Assembly (NCBI RefSeq): GCF_949769225.1
Contig: NZ_CATKPB010000004.1
Length of the DNA: 64,000 bases
Source of the DNA: Peptoniphilus_A genitalis
GTDB taxonomy: Bacteria; Bacillota; Clostridia; Tissierellales; Peptoniphilaceae
Direction: 5' to 3' (one strand)
The notes beneath the pieces are model-generated. The model saw only the letters and a program-made list of their open reading frames with translations, was not told where the DNA came from and made no database searches. Numbering within the stretch: the first letter of the stretch is position 1; each line of letters begins with the position of its first letter. A program made the translations under genes and the position numbers. Below are positions 16,472 to 25,400 of this stretch, piece by piece.

Positions 16472-17461
16472 ATGAATAAAAACATATTTAAGGGCCTAAT
16501 TTTCTCTGGCCTTATTGCCGTTTTTGCCTACTTCTTGGGCAAGAACTTTCCAGTTGTTGGTGGACCAGTCTTTGGTATCCTACTTGGAATCATTTTAAAT
16601 AATTTTAAAAGGCCGGAGTCCTTCGAGGCTGGAATTAAATTTACATCTAAAAAAGTTTTGCAATATGCTGTAATTCTTTTGGGTTTTGGATTAAACCTTA
16701 GTGAAATAATTGTTGTTGGTCAGTCATCACTTTTAATTATTCTCTCAACAATTTCTACTGCCTTAATTATTTCTTTTGTTGTTGCAAAAATTCTTAAGAT
16801 TGATACCAACATTGCAACTCTTGTTGGCGTTGGATCATCAATTTGCGGTGGTTCTGCTATTGCTGCTACTGCACCTGTTATTAATGCAAAGGACGAGGAC
16901 GTTGCAACTTCAATTTCTGTTATATTTTTGTTTAACATCATTGCCGCTCTTATCTTCCCAACTCTTGGGGTAAAGCTTGGCATGACTCACACAGGATTTG
17001 GCATGTGGGCAGGTACTGCTATTAACGACACATCTTCTGTTGTTGCCGCAAGTGGAACTTGGTCTACAATGTTTAACGACGACACAGCTCTTAACTACGC
17101 AACAATTGTTAAGCTAACAAGAACTCTTGCAATTATCCCAATCACTCTTGTGCTTGGAATAATTAAGTCAAAGGAAAACACTGAGAAGGTTAGCGTTTTA
17201 AAAACTTTCCCAACTTTTATTTTGTTCTTCCTTCTTGCATCAATTGTTACAACTTTCCTTCCACTACCTGACACCTTCTTGTCAACAATGAAGTTCTTGT
17301 CAAAGTTCTTTATCATCATGGCAATGTCAGCAATTGGTCTTAACACTGATATTAAAAAATTAATTTCTCAAGGTGGCAAGGCAATTATTGAAGGAGCCCT
17401 TTGCTGGATAGGAATTATTTGTGTAAGCTTGTTGATGCAACACCTACTTCACATTTGGTAA
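16472..17461 (+). CDS. YeiH/UPF0324 family membrane protein
   Basis: A 329-residue protein with about ten membrane helices. The glycine-rich blocks GVGSSICGGSAIAATAPVI and GMWAGTAINDTSSVVAAS, and the C-terminal AMSAIGLNTDIKKLISQGGK, are hallmarks of UPF0324 (YeiH), often annotated as putative sulfate exporters. The true substrate is not established for the family. GGGGG ribosome binding sequence precedes the ATG, and a TATAAT lies about 55 bases upstream. It stands alone, divergent from metG, and is closed by its own terminator. Confidence 0.88.
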   Translation: MNKNIFKGLIFSGLIAVFAYFLGKNFPVVGGPVFGILLGIILNNFKRPESFEAGIKFTSKKVLQYAVILLGFGLNLSEIIVVGQSSLLIILSTISTALIISFVVAKILKIDTNIATLVGVGSSICGGSAIAATAPVINAKDEDVATSISVIFLFNIIAALIFPTLGVKLGMTHTGFGMWAGTAINDTSSVVAASGTWSTMFNDDTALNYATIVKLTRTLAIIPITLVLGIIKSKENTEKVSVLKTFPTFILFFLLASIVTTFLPLPDTFLSTMKFLSKFFIIMAMSAIGLNTDIKKLISQGGKAIIEGALCWIGIICVSLLMQHLLHIW

Positions 17462-17488
17462 GATTTTATAATTTAATAATATGTACTC

Positions 17489-17519
17489 TAGCAGTCCTTG
17501 GTTGGCTGCTATTTTTTTG
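17489..17519 (+). terminator. terminator after the YeiH-family gene
   Basis: TAGCAGTC and GGCTGCTA form an 8-bp stem (one G-U) followed by ATTTTTTTG on the plus strand. Confidence 0.8.
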
Positions 17520-17595
17520 TAAATTTTTCTATTGAGATAAATATTCATAACTTTGAATTTATTTTTTAATGCAAGCGACAAGACCAAAAAAGTAA

Positions 17596-17621
17596 AAAAA
17601 ATAAAGGCCCTCTCGAGCCTT
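17596..17621 (-). terminator. terminator of the lysine ABC operon
   Basis: On the minus strand AAGGCTC-GAGA-GGGCCTT forms a 7-bp stem followed by TATTTTTTTT, right after the ATPase gene stop. Confidence 0.75.
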
Positions 17622-17625
17622 CTTT

Positions 17626-18357
17626 TTATAAAACCATGGACAAAAATTCCTTTGCCCTTTGTGTCTTTGGATTTGTGAAAAATTCTTTTGAGTCTTCGTC
17701 TTCTGCTATGACTCCCTTGTCCATAAAAAGGACCCTGTTGGATACATCTCTTGCAAAGCCCATCTCGTGAGTTACAACAAGCATTGTAAGACCTTCTTCT
17801 GCCAAGTCCCTCATAACATTTAGGACTTCCTTAACCATCTCTGGGTCAAGAGCAGATGTTGGCTCGTCAAAAAGCAGAACTTCTGGGCTCATGGCAAGTG
17901 ACCTTGCTATTGCCACCCTTTGCTTTTGTCCACCAGATAGGGATGTTGGTCTTGCGTCCCTAAAGGGATACATGCCAACTTTTTCAAGGAACTTGTCTGC
18001 AATCTTAACTGCCTCATCACGAGACCTCTTTAGAACCTTAACTTGTCCTATGACGCAGTTTTCAAGAACAGTCATGTTGTTAAAGAGGTTAAAGGATTGA
18101 AAAACCATTCCCACCTTAGTCCTGTAATTATTAATAGAAGAATTTTCTTCTAACATGTTCTCTCCATGGTATCTTATTTCACCAGAGTCTGGCTCTTCTA
18201 AGAGGTTGATGCACCTAAGTAGGGTTGACTTACCTGAGCCAGATGAACCAATTATTGAAACAACTTCGCCCTTTTGGACTGTAAAATTTATTCCCTTTAA
18301 AACTTCATTTTCTCCAAAACTTTTTTCCAAGTTCTCTATTTCAAAAATATTGGCCAT
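17626..18357 (-). CDS. polar amino-acid ABC transporter, ATP-binding protein (probably lysine)
   Basis: The cytoplasmic ATPase of an amino-acid importer of the GlnQ/HisP type, 243 residues. It has Walker A GSSGSGKST, the signature LSGGQKQRVAIA, Walker B VLLFDEPTSALDP and the switch His in VVTHEMGFA. It is the last gene of binding protein, permease, ATPase, one base after the permease. The substrate is inferred from the lysine riboswitch at the head of the operon, not from this protein. Confidence 0.92.
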   Translation of the reverse strand: MANIFEIENLEKSFGENEVLKGINFTVQKGEVVSIIGSSGSGKSTLLRCINLLEEPDSGEIRYHGENMLEENSSINNYRTKVGMVFQSFNLFNNMTVLENCVIGQVKVLKRSRDEAVKIADKFLEKVGMYPFRDARPTSLSGGQKQRVAIARSLAMSPEVLLFDEPTSALDPEMVKEVLNVMRDLAEEGLTMLVVTHEMGFARDVSNRVLFMDKGVIAEDEDSKEFFTNPKTQRAKEFLSMVL

Positions 18358-18358
18358 C

Positions 18359-19129
18359 TCACACCTCTTCCTTTACTTCTATAACTTCTGCTGTTGATTG
18401 AGATCCGTAAATCTTGTAAGTTCCATCTCCGTCTAATTTCTTTTCAACAAGCTTCATTGCTTGACTCACACTTATTGTTAAGAATAGATAAATCAAAGCT
18501 GTTATAAAGAAAACTTCGAAATATCTTAAATAAGTTCCTGCAGCTGACTTTGAAATGAAAAATAATTCTGAAACAGAAATTACGTTAAGAACTGAAGAGT
18601 CCTTGATGTTTACAATAAATTCATTACCAACTGATGGGATAATATTTCTCACAGCTTGAGGAAGGACAACTTCTGTCATTGTTTGCCAATGAGTCATTCC
18701 TATGGATAGGGCTCCTTCAGTTTGTCCCCTGTCTACAGAAATAATTCCACCCCTTATTATCTCTGCCATGTAAGCTCCTGTGTTAACAGAAACTATAATT
18801 AGGGCTGAAGGCATAGCCGCCATGTTTAAATTAAAATATTGAAGGGATCCATAATAAAACATCATAGCTTGTACCATCATTGGAGTTCCCCTAATAACTT
18901 GGATATAAATGCTAATAATTACATTTAAAATCTTTAGGCCCACCCTCTTAAAGGCAGATGACTTTTTATTTACTTTTGTTGTTCTTACTATTGCGATTAA
19001 AAGACCTATTAAAAAACCAATTAAAGTACCCACAACGGCAATTATAATTGTATTAATAGTCCCCTCAACAAAGAGGGGGCCATATTCTTTTAATAAAAAT
19101 CCAATCCATCCAAAAAAACTACTTGGCAT
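18359..19129 (-). CDS. polar amino-acid ABC transporter, permease (probably lysine)
   Basis: A 256-residue HisM/GlnP-type inner-membrane subunit with about five helices. The coupling motif is recognisable in GALSIGMTHWQTMTEVVLPQA (EAA loop contacting the ATPase). The family block TPMMVQAMMFYYG and NTGAYMAEIIRGGI are present. It sits between the binding protein (16 bases) and the ATPase (1 base). A single permease implies a homodimeric channel. Confidence 0.92.
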   Translation of the reverse strand: MPSSFFGWIGFLLKEYGPLFVEGTINTIIIAVVGTLIGFLIGLLIAIVRTTKVNKKSSAFKRVGLKILNVIISIYIQVIRGTPMMVQAMMFYYGSLQYFNLNMAAMPSALIIVSVNTGAYMAEIIRGGIISVDRGQTEGALSIGMTHWQTMTEVVLPQAVRNIIPSVGNEFIVNIKDSSVLNVISVSELFFISKSAAGTYLRYFEVFFITALIYLFLTISVSQAMKLVEKKLDGDGTYKIYGSQSTAEVIEVKEEV

Positions 19130-19145
19130 ATTTATCTCCTATATC

Positions 19146-20000
19146 TTATTCACCTAGTGGTTGGTTAGCCACAGCTTCTTCCATTATTTTTTGTCTTTCA
19201 TCTTCAGGGATTTTTGAAAGAGCAGCGTTTACTTTGTCAAGAAGTTCTGTGTTACCTTTTTTAACTCCTACTGCAATTGATGTATCTTCAACAGAAGTTT
19301 TAAATCCATTGCCTTCAGAGAATTCAACAAATGTTAAGTCCTTATTTGCTGCTACTGCTGATAGGGCTCCTGGTCTTTCAGAAACATATCCGTCAATCTT
19401 TCCACTTCTTAGAGCAACGATCATTGCTGGGAAAGTTTCAAGAGCAGTTGATTTATTTACGCCTTCCATTTGATCGATTACATCGTAGTGGAAAGTGTTA
19501 AGTTGACCAGTGATGTTAGCTCCCTTAAAATCATTTATGCTCTTTGCATTAACATAAGGAGAATCTTTTTTAACAACAATTACAAGGTCTGATGTGTAAT
19601 AAGTGTCTGAGAAGTCAAGAGTTTCCTTTCTTTCTGCAGTTGGACTCATACCTGCTATAATAAGGTCAATTTTTCCAGATGTAATAGCTGGAGTAAGACC
19701 ATTCCATTCAGTTTTTACAATTTCAAGTTTTTTGTTCATTGATTCAGCAATTTTCTTTGCGATCTCAACGTCATATCCACCAGCGTAGCCACCAGCTGCA
19801 ATCTTGTAGCCGTGTTCTTCACCAGTTTGTGTCCAGTTAAATGGAGCATAGTCACATTCCATACCAACCCTTAATGTGTCTGAGTCAGCTGGTGCTGTAG
19901 CTGATCCTCCATCACCCTTTGGGTTACAAGCTGTTAAAAGCATTGTACCTGCTATTGCTCCAACTAGTAGTAATCTTCTTGCGTTTCTTCTTAAATTCAT
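19146..20000 (-). CDS. amino-acid ABC transporter substrate-binding lipoprotein (probably lysine)
   Basis: A 284-residue family-3 solute-binding protein anchored outside the membrane. The signal peptide ends in the lipobox LLTAC, with Cys25 as lipid site. The mature part has the usual two lobes: RVGMECDYAPFNW at the start, then GLTPAITSGKIDLIIAGMSPTAERKETLDFS, and later RSGKIDGYVSERPGA. The operon leader is a lysine riboswitch, so lysine is the likely ligand; arginine or histidine binders share the fold. Confidence 0.92.
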   Translation of the reverse strand: MNLRRNARRLLLVGAIAGTMLLTACNPKGDGGSATAPADSDTLRVGMECDYAPFNWTQTGEEHGYKIAAGGYAGGYDVEIAKKIAESMNKKLEIVKTEWNGLTPAITSGKIDLIIAGMSPTAERKETLDFSDTYYTSDLVIVVKKDSPYVNAKSINDFKGANITGQLNTFHYDVIDQMEGVNKSTALETFPAMIVALRSGKIDGYVSERPGALSAVAANKDLTFVEFSEGNGFKTSVEDTSIAVGVKKGNTELLDKVNAALSKIPEDERQKIMEEAVANQPLGE

Positions 20001-20042
20001 GATATACCTCCGTAAAAATCTTCGGTAACTATCAAAAAGTAA

Positions 20043-20073
20043 TAAAAAAACAGTTTGGGAAATCCAAACTGTT
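20043..20073 (-). terminator. riboswitch-controlled terminator (expression platform)
   Basis: AACAGTTTGG and CCAAACTGTT pair across a short loop and are followed by TTTTTTTATT on the minus strand. It sits between the lysine aptamer and the binding-protein gene, so ligand binding would favour this terminator. Confidence 0.88.
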
Positions 20074-20111
20074 AAAATGTCTAAATATGTAAAGACAAAG
20101 TATTTAACCTT

Positions 20112-20272
20112 AGATAGCTCCCCACTAAATCGTGACAGTCATACAAATATTGTTTGCATGCCCAGCATATTATCTGTTACCAATAATATACTTCGGCGAA
20201 ATTTCCTTTCATCTCCCTTCATCGCATGGTCTTGCTCTGAGAGATTACTGATAAATCCCGCGCCTCTATCGT
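20112..20272 (-). promoter_or_regulatory. lysine riboswitch aptamer
   Basis: Read on the minus strand, the region contains the lysine-riboswitch core in order: GATAGAGGCGCGG, then CAGTAATC, GGAGATGAAAGGAAA, TTTCGCCGAAG, the GCTGGGCATGC region, ATGACTGTCACG, and AGTGGGGAGCTATC. The terminal GATAG and CTATC segments close P1. A terminator follows within 40 bases. It controls the three-gene ABC importer and indicates lysine as its substrate. Confidence 0.92.
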
Positions 20273-20306
20273 ATTTTTCAATACACTTTATTTAATTGTT
20301 TCATCA

Positions 20307-20335
20307 ATTATATAAGGGAGATTTTTAAAAGTCAA
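20307..20335 (-). promoter_or_regulatory. promoter of the lysine ABC operon
   Basis: Minus strand TTGACT (20335-20330), 17 bases, TATAAT (20312-20307), placing the start about 30 bases before riboswitch P1. Confidence 0.8.
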
Positions 20336-20477
20336 GGACAATTTTCATTTTCTTGAAAGATTATTTTAAAACTTTAAGTCTTTTATGATTTTAAAAAGGC
20401 ATCTGTCCCCATCAAGTACAAGCTTAGGCTGGCTTAAGATTTTTAAAAAATAATTTATAAGATTTTTAATTTTTTTC

Positions 20478-20685
20478 TAAGTCCATACAACTTTACAAAG
20501 TCATAAACTTTTGCGACTTAATAATTTCTAAAAAAGCCAGCAAGTCTTATGTGTTCAAAAATTTTTATAAAGTCGTCAAGTCTTATGAGTTAATAATTTC
20601 TTATGAAGTCACTAAGTCTTATGGGTTCAAAAAATTTTATAAAGTCATTAAGTCTTACAAACTCACAATCTTTCATAAACTAAAA
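20478..20685. repeat. degenerate ~37-bp intergenic tandem repeats
   Basis: About five drifting copies of a unit like TTATAAAGTCACTAAGTC followed by TTATGGGTTCAAAAAATTT. Clear copies start near 20567, 20604 and 20638. No ORF fits. The same words recur downstream of other operons in this window. Confidence 0.6.
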
Positions 20686-20702
20686 ATTAATAGCCAGACA
20701 AT

Positions 20703-20730
20703 AAAAAAAGACTCCCCTCAGGGAGCCCTT
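20703..20730 (-). terminator. terminator after the SLH protein gene
   Basis: GGCTCCC-TGAG-GGGAGTC on the minus strand, with flanking AA/TT, followed by seven T. Confidence 0.85.
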
Positions 20731-20740
20731 AAAATTTTAT

Positions 20741-22447
20741 TTATTTCCACATATCAACTTCAGAAGTTGAGTTTAGTCTTTCTCTATTGTGAGTATTTGC
20801 TGCGTCAAGAATGTTGTAGTAAGCCCAGAATCCTTCACTAACATCAGAGAACTTGTTAAGTGATGAAGTGTTCACATTGTTAAGTGAGCTCTTGTTTGTG
20901 TTTCTGTTAAATACAGAGTTTAGGATTGTAACAGCTTCTGCTCTTGTGATCTTAGCATTTGGTTTGAAGCTTCCATCTGGATAACCATTAACATTTTTGT
21001 TGCCGTAAAGTTTATCAATTGCATCCTTTGCCCAGTGGTCTTTAACATCTTTGAAGTCTGATGTGCTAGCTTTTTCATTTTTAACATATCCAGAAATCAT
21101 TTGTGCAAATTCTGCTCTTGTAATGCTTTCATTTGGTTTGAAAGTTCCATTAGGGTAACCAGAGATTAGTCCCTTGCCAACAACATAGTTAATTGCCTTT
21201 GAGTACCAATCATCACTTGCATCAGAGAATTTTGTAGCTTGGCTTGTTCCAAAGTTTGTGCCACCATTTAGAAGTGTAGCAAACATTTGAGCTGCTTCTG
21301 CTCTTGTTACATTTGCTTGTGGCTTAAATGTTCCATCTGGATACCCCTTGATATAAGCAATTGCCTTAACTTCTTCTACTGCATTCTTTGTTACCTTGTA
21401 TTCAATCTTAGTGATGTTTTTGTCCTTATCTCTAGCTTCAATTTTAATTGTTTCGCCATTGATTAGGGCTCTGTTTAAATATGCTGTAAATACTCCAGCG
21501 TTGTTTACATAAGTTGTGGAGATTTTATTGCCATTTGCATCGTAAACTGTGATTTCATCATCAGTGTTTGCAGTTCCCTTTACAATTTTTTGTCCTTCAA
21601 GAGCTTCTGTAACTTTGAATTTTTTGTTTTCAACAGTTTTTGCATCTGTGTAGAATCTTAAGTTGTCAAGATCTCTTGTTTCAATGCTCTTGTTTAAAGT
21701 AAGTGTGAATTTTCCATCCTTGTCAGCTCTTACAGTTCCAAGTTTTTCTCCTTCAAGGTAAACTGTGATGAAGTCAAAAGCATGACCCTTAACTTTTCCT
21801 GTTAGAACTCTTCCAAAGATACTTAATTCACTAGCGTCAATTCTTGTTCCCTTGATATTTTTGTAGTTGTCATTTTTAATTTCTCTTTCTGCTGATTCAT
21901 ACTTACCGTCTCTAGCAACTACTGAATAAGTTTCTCCTTCCTTAAGATTTACACTAATCTTAAAGTCTCCTCTGTCATCTGCTCTTCCTATTCTTTCATA
22001 GCTATAGTAAGATCCGTATCCATATCTTGAGTTTGCAAGCTTAATATAAATATCAGCCTTTGATGAAGTGTATCCTGTTAAATAAGTTCCATCGTATTTA
22101 AGATTTGAAAGAGAAAGTCTTTCTCTTTGTCTTCTTTCTTCTTGTTCTTTTTTTAATCTCTCTACTTCTTCTTGAGCTTTTTTAGCATCAGCTTCTGCTT
22201 TTTTTCTCTTTTCCTCTTCTTGCCTTGCTTTCTCTTCAGCTTTTTCTTTATCAATTTGTTCTTGTGTCTTTCCTGGAGCAGGTTGCCCTCCTTCTCCTGG
22301 TTGTGCTGGTGCTGGTTTTCCCGAAACTGCTGGTTTACTTGTATCACTAGTTTGTGCTTCGCCATTTGCGAAAGCAGTTGCTGGGATTGATGCTGCTAGC
22401 ACTCCCGCTAGAGCAAGTGTTAAATATTTTTTGCTATATGGTTTCAT
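20741..22447 (-). CDS. S-layer-homology (SLH) domain surface protein with Ig-like repeats
   Basis: A 568-residue secreted protein held to the cell wall by SLH domains. The signal peptide ends near ATAFANGE. Residues 38-60 are Pro/Gly/Gln rich, and about 62-115 form a highly charged Lys/Glu/Ala coiled-coil-like stretch. Then come three beta-rich, Ig-like modules (about 116-350), each with a pattern such as ADKDGKFTLTLN. Three SLH domains follow (about 353-535), with the motifs GYPDGTFKPQANVTRAEAA, GYPNGTFKPNESITRAEFA and GYPDGSFKPNAKITRAEAV. The tail SEGFWAYYNILDAANTHNR follows the last SLH. It is monocistronic, with its own terminator. Its ligand or structural role is not shown. Confidence 0.88.
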   Translation of the reverse strand: MKPYSKKYLTLALAGVLAASIPATAFANGEAQTSDTSKPAVSGKPAPAQPGEGGQPAPGKTQEQIDKEKAEEKARQEEEKRKKAEADAKKAQEEVERLKKEQEERRQRERLSLSNLKYDGTYLTGYTSSKADIYIKLANSRYGYGSYYSYERIGRADDRGDFKISVNLKEGETYSVVARDGKYESAEREIKNDNYKNIKGTRIDASELSIFGRVLTGKVKGHAFDFITVYLEGEKLGTVRADKDGKFTLTLNKSIETRDLDNLRFYTDAKTVENKKFKVTEALEGQKIVKGTANTDDEITVYDANGNKISTTYVNNAGVFTAYLNRALINGETIKIEARDKDKNITKIEYKVTKNAVEEVKAIAYIKGYPDGTFKPQANVTRAEAAQMFATLLNGGTNFGTSQATKFSDASDDWYSKAINYVVGKGLISGYPNGTFKPNESITRAEFAQMISGYVKNEKASTSDFKDVKDHWAKDAIDKLYGNKNVNGYPDGSFKPNAKITRAEAVTILNSVFNRNTNKSSLNNVNTSSLNKFSDVSEGFWAYYNILDAANTHNRERLNSTSEVDMWK

Positions 22448-22774
22448 AAAAATTTCCTCCTAAATCAAAAATATAAAATATATTTATACTTCTTATTTCA
22501 TACTATGTTACTGAGTTTAAAGCTTATTTGTGATAAAAAAGTGATAATTTAGAGGTTTTTGAAGTATTTAATCTTTTCTTAATAATTTGTCATTAAAGAG
22601 AAATAAATTTTCCCATCAATAAAAGTAATAAAAAATGTAATAAAAAATAAAAATTTAAAGTCCTAACTTGCTAATAAAAAATTTTATGTTCACTAATCAA
22701 CTTAAAAAAATCTTCCCTAACTCATCACAAAAATTTTAAAAATAAAAAGGACCTGCCTAAGCAAGTCCTTAAAT
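22448..22774. other. intergenic region between SLH gene and clpB
   Basis: No gene. It contains the SLH gene ribosome binding site (AGGAGG), an AT-rich stretch without a convincing promoter, and the clpB terminator at its left-reading end. Confidence 0.5.
22742..22770 (-). terminator. terminator after clpB
   Basis: AAGGACTTGC-TTAG-GCAGGTCCTT forms a 10-bp stem with one wobble on the minus strand, followed by TTTTTATT. Confidence 0.85.
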
Positions 22775-25357
22775 TTATTTTACTTTGACAGACAAGTCGT
22801 CTGCTTCTACTTCAACTACAATTGTATCGCCGTCCATTACGTCGCCCCTAATTATCATCTTTGAAATAATAGTTTCAAGCTTGTGAGAGATGTATCTCTT
22901 AACAGGTCTTGCACCATATTGTGGGCTAAAGGATGCATTCAAGATAAAGTCCAAAGCTCCGTCTGTAACTTCGATGTGGATGTCCCTATCTGCAAGTCTC
23001 TTTTCAACTTCGGCAATACTTTGTTTGATGATTCCATAAATTTCACTCTTTTGAAGTGGTTTGAATAAGACAATTTCATCAACCCTGTTTAAGAATTCTG
23101 GCCTAAAGGATGCCCTCAAGTCTGCCATAACATTTTCTCTCGCATCTTCTTTGATCTTGCCATCTTCATCGATGCCGTCAATTAAGAAGTGTGATCCAAT
23201 GTTTGAAGTCATTATAATAACTGTGTTCTTAAAGTCCACAGTCCTTCCTTGGTTGTCAGTAAGTCTACCGTCATCAAGAACTTGTAACAAGATGTTAAAT
23301 ACATCTGGGTGGGCCTTTTCAATTTCATCAAAGAGGATGACTGAGTATGGTTTTCTTCTTACTGCTTCAGTAAGCTGGCCGCCTTCATCATAGCCTACAT
23401 ATCCTGGAGGAGATCCAACAAGTCTTGACACAGAGTGTTTTTCCATGTACTCGGACATATCAATTCTTACTAGGTTTCTCTCGTCATCGAAAAGTGTTTC
23501 AGTAAGTGCCTTGGCTGTTTCAGTTTTACCAACTCCAGTTGGTCCTAGGAAGATAAAGGAACCTATTGGTTTGTTTTTATCTTTAAGTCCAGCTCTTGCT
23601 CTTAAAACTGCATCTGACACAAGTTCGATAGCCTTGTCTTGACCAATTACTCTCTTGTGGAGGATGTCTTCAAGACCTAACAACTTATCTCTTTCAGTCT
23701 TATTTAATTTTTCAACAGGGATACCTGTCCACCTGCTAACTACATAGGCGATTTCATCTTCTGTGACTTCTTCCTTCACCATAGATGACTCGTCCTTATT
23801 AGATGCCTTTTCTCTAGCTGCAAGTTCTTCTTTTAATTTTGGAAGAGTTCCGTATTTTAATTCAGAAAGTCTTTCAAGGTCGTAGTTTCTTTCAGCTTCT
23901 TCAATGGCGTGGTTAGTATCTTCGATTTTCTTCTTGATGTCCTTTGTGGAGTCAAGTTCCTTCTTTTCTGCTTCCCACTTAGATTTTAACCTGTCAAACT
24001 CTGCCTTTTCTTCAGAAAGTTCTCCTTGAAGTTTTTTAAGTCTTTCAGCACTTGCTTCATCAGTTTCCTTTTTAAGGGCTTGGTTTTCAATTTCAAGTTG
24101 CAAAATTTTTCTTCTAACTTCATCAATCTCTGTTGGCATCGAGTCGATTTCTGTCCTAAGCATTGCACAAGCTTCGTCCATTAGGTCGATTGCCTTATCT
24201 GGCAAGAACCTGTCAGTGATATACCTGTCAGACAAAGTTGCCGCAGCTATAACTGCTGAGTCAGAAATCCTAATTCCGTGGTAAATTTCATATTTATCTT
24301 TAAGTCCACGAAGGATTGCAATAGTATCTTCAACGCTTGGTTCCTTTACCATAACCTTTTGGAATCTTCTTTCAAGGGCAGGATCCTTTTCGATGTACTT
24401 CCTGTACTCGTCAAGAGTTGTTGCACCAATAGCGTGAAGTTCACCACGAGCAAGCATTGGCTTTAAAAGGTTAGATGCATCCATGGCACCATCAGTCTTG
24501 CCTGCTCCCACAATGTTGTGGATTTCGTCGATAAATAAAATTATATCTCCATTGGATTTTAAGACTTCATTTAAAACAGCCTTTAATCTTTCTTCAAATT
24601 CACCACGATATTTTGCACCAGCAATTAGGGCACCCATATCAAGTGAAAAAACAGTTTTGTTTTTTAGACCTTCTGGCACGTCTTCAGAGACGATTCTTTG
24701 GGCAAGTCCACCAGCAATGGCAGTCTTACCAACTCCAGGAGGTCCAATTAAAACTGGGTTGTTCTTAGTCCTACGAGAAAGAATCCTGATAACATTACGA
24801 ACTTCTTCGTCACGACCAATAACTGGGTCAAGCTTGCCTTCACGGGCAAGTTCAGTTAAATCTTGGCCATACTTTTTAAGAGCGTCGTAAGTTCCCTCTG
24901 GGTTGTCAGTAGTTACGTGTTGATTGCCCCTAATTTTTTTAAGAGCATTTAAAAATCCATCAGCATCAATCTTATTCTTGTTAAAGACAGAAGAAGAATC
25001 AGTTCCCTTCATATTCAATAGAGAAAGATAGATGTGTTCAACAGAAAGGTAATCATCACCCATCTTCTTTTTAAAGTCCTCTGCCTTTTGGAAAAGTTCC
25101 CTATAAGAAGAGTCGGCATAAACTTCTGCACCTGATTGTTTTGGAAGTCTTTCAATAACCTTTAAGACGTCACCTTTTAACATATCAGGGTTTTTATCCA
25201 TATATGTCAAGACCCTAGGAATAAGGCCTTCCTTGTCATTTAAGAGGGCGTAGTTGATGTGAATTTCTTTTACCTCTGGATTGCCGTATTCCTTAGCAAT
25301 ATTATATGCACCTTGAACGGCTTCAAGGGATTTTTGAGTAAATTTTTCAAAATTCAT
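22775..25357 (-). CDS. clpB: ATP-dependent disaggregase ClpB
   Basis: ClpB threads aggregated proteins through its hexameric pore, working with DnaK/DnaJ. The 860 residues hold the N-domain (1-145), a first AAA+ module with Walker A GPPGVGKTA near 200, the middle coiled coil that marks ClpB (about 405-530), and a second AAA+ module with GPTGVGKTETAKAL near 600. Sensor and arginine-finger regions are intact, including GSPPGYVGYDEGGQLTEAVRRKPYSV. No ClpP-docking IGF/IGL loop is apparent in the second module. It follows a dnaJ-like gene by 43 bases and shares its CIRCE-overlapped promoter. Confidence 0.96.
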   Translation of the reverse strand: MNFEKFTQKSLEAVQGAYNIAKEYGNPEVKEIHINYALLNDKEGLIPRVLTYMDKNPDMLKGDVLKVIERLPKQSGAEVYADSSYRELFQKAEDFKKKMGDDYLSVEHIYLSLLNMKGTDSSSVFNKNKIDADGFLNALKKIRGNQHVTTDNPEGTYDALKKYGQDLTELAREGKLDPVIGRDEEVRNVIRILSRRTKNNPVLIGPPGVGKTAIAGGLAQRIVSEDVPEGLKNKTVFSLDMGALIAGAKYRGEFEERLKAVLNEVLKSNGDIILFIDEIHNIVGAGKTDGAMDASNLLKPMLARGELHAIGATTLDEYRKYIEKDPALERRFQKVMVKEPSVEDTIAILRGLKDKYEIYHGIRISDSAVIAAATLSDRYITDRFLPDKAIDLMDEACAMLRTEIDSMPTEIDEVRRKILQLEIENQALKKETDEASAERLKKLQGELSEEKAEFDRLKSKWEAEKKELDSTKDIKKKIEDTNHAIEEAERNYDLERLSELKYGTLPKLKEELAAREKASNKDESSMVKEEVTEDEIAYVVSRWTGIPVEKLNKTERDKLLGLEDILHKRVIGQDKAIELVSDAVLRARAGLKDKNKPIGSFIFLGPTGVGKTETAKALTETLFDDERNLVRIDMSEYMEKHSVSRLVGSPPGYVGYDEGGQLTEAVRRKPYSVILFDEIEKAHPDVFNILLQVLDDGRLTDNQGRTVDFKNTVIIMTSNIGSHFLIDGIDEDGKIKEDARENVMADLRASFRPEFLNRVDEIVLFKPLQKSEIYGIIKQSIAEVEKRLADRDIHIEVTDGALDFILNASFSPQYGARPVKRYISHKLETIISKMIIRGDVMDGDTIVVEVEADDLSVKVK

Positions 25358-25400
25358 ATAAACACCTCATTTGTTCAATATATTTAATCAATTAAAATTG

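Noticed and set aside
20478..20685. Possible CRISPR array
   Set aside because: Units are degenerate and directly adjacent, with no constant repeat and unique spacers, and no cas genes are near.
22162..22365. Lys/Glu-rich minus-strand ORF inside the SLH gene
   Set aside because: It is a frame-shifted reading of the charged coiled-coil segment of the SLH protein at 20741-22447.
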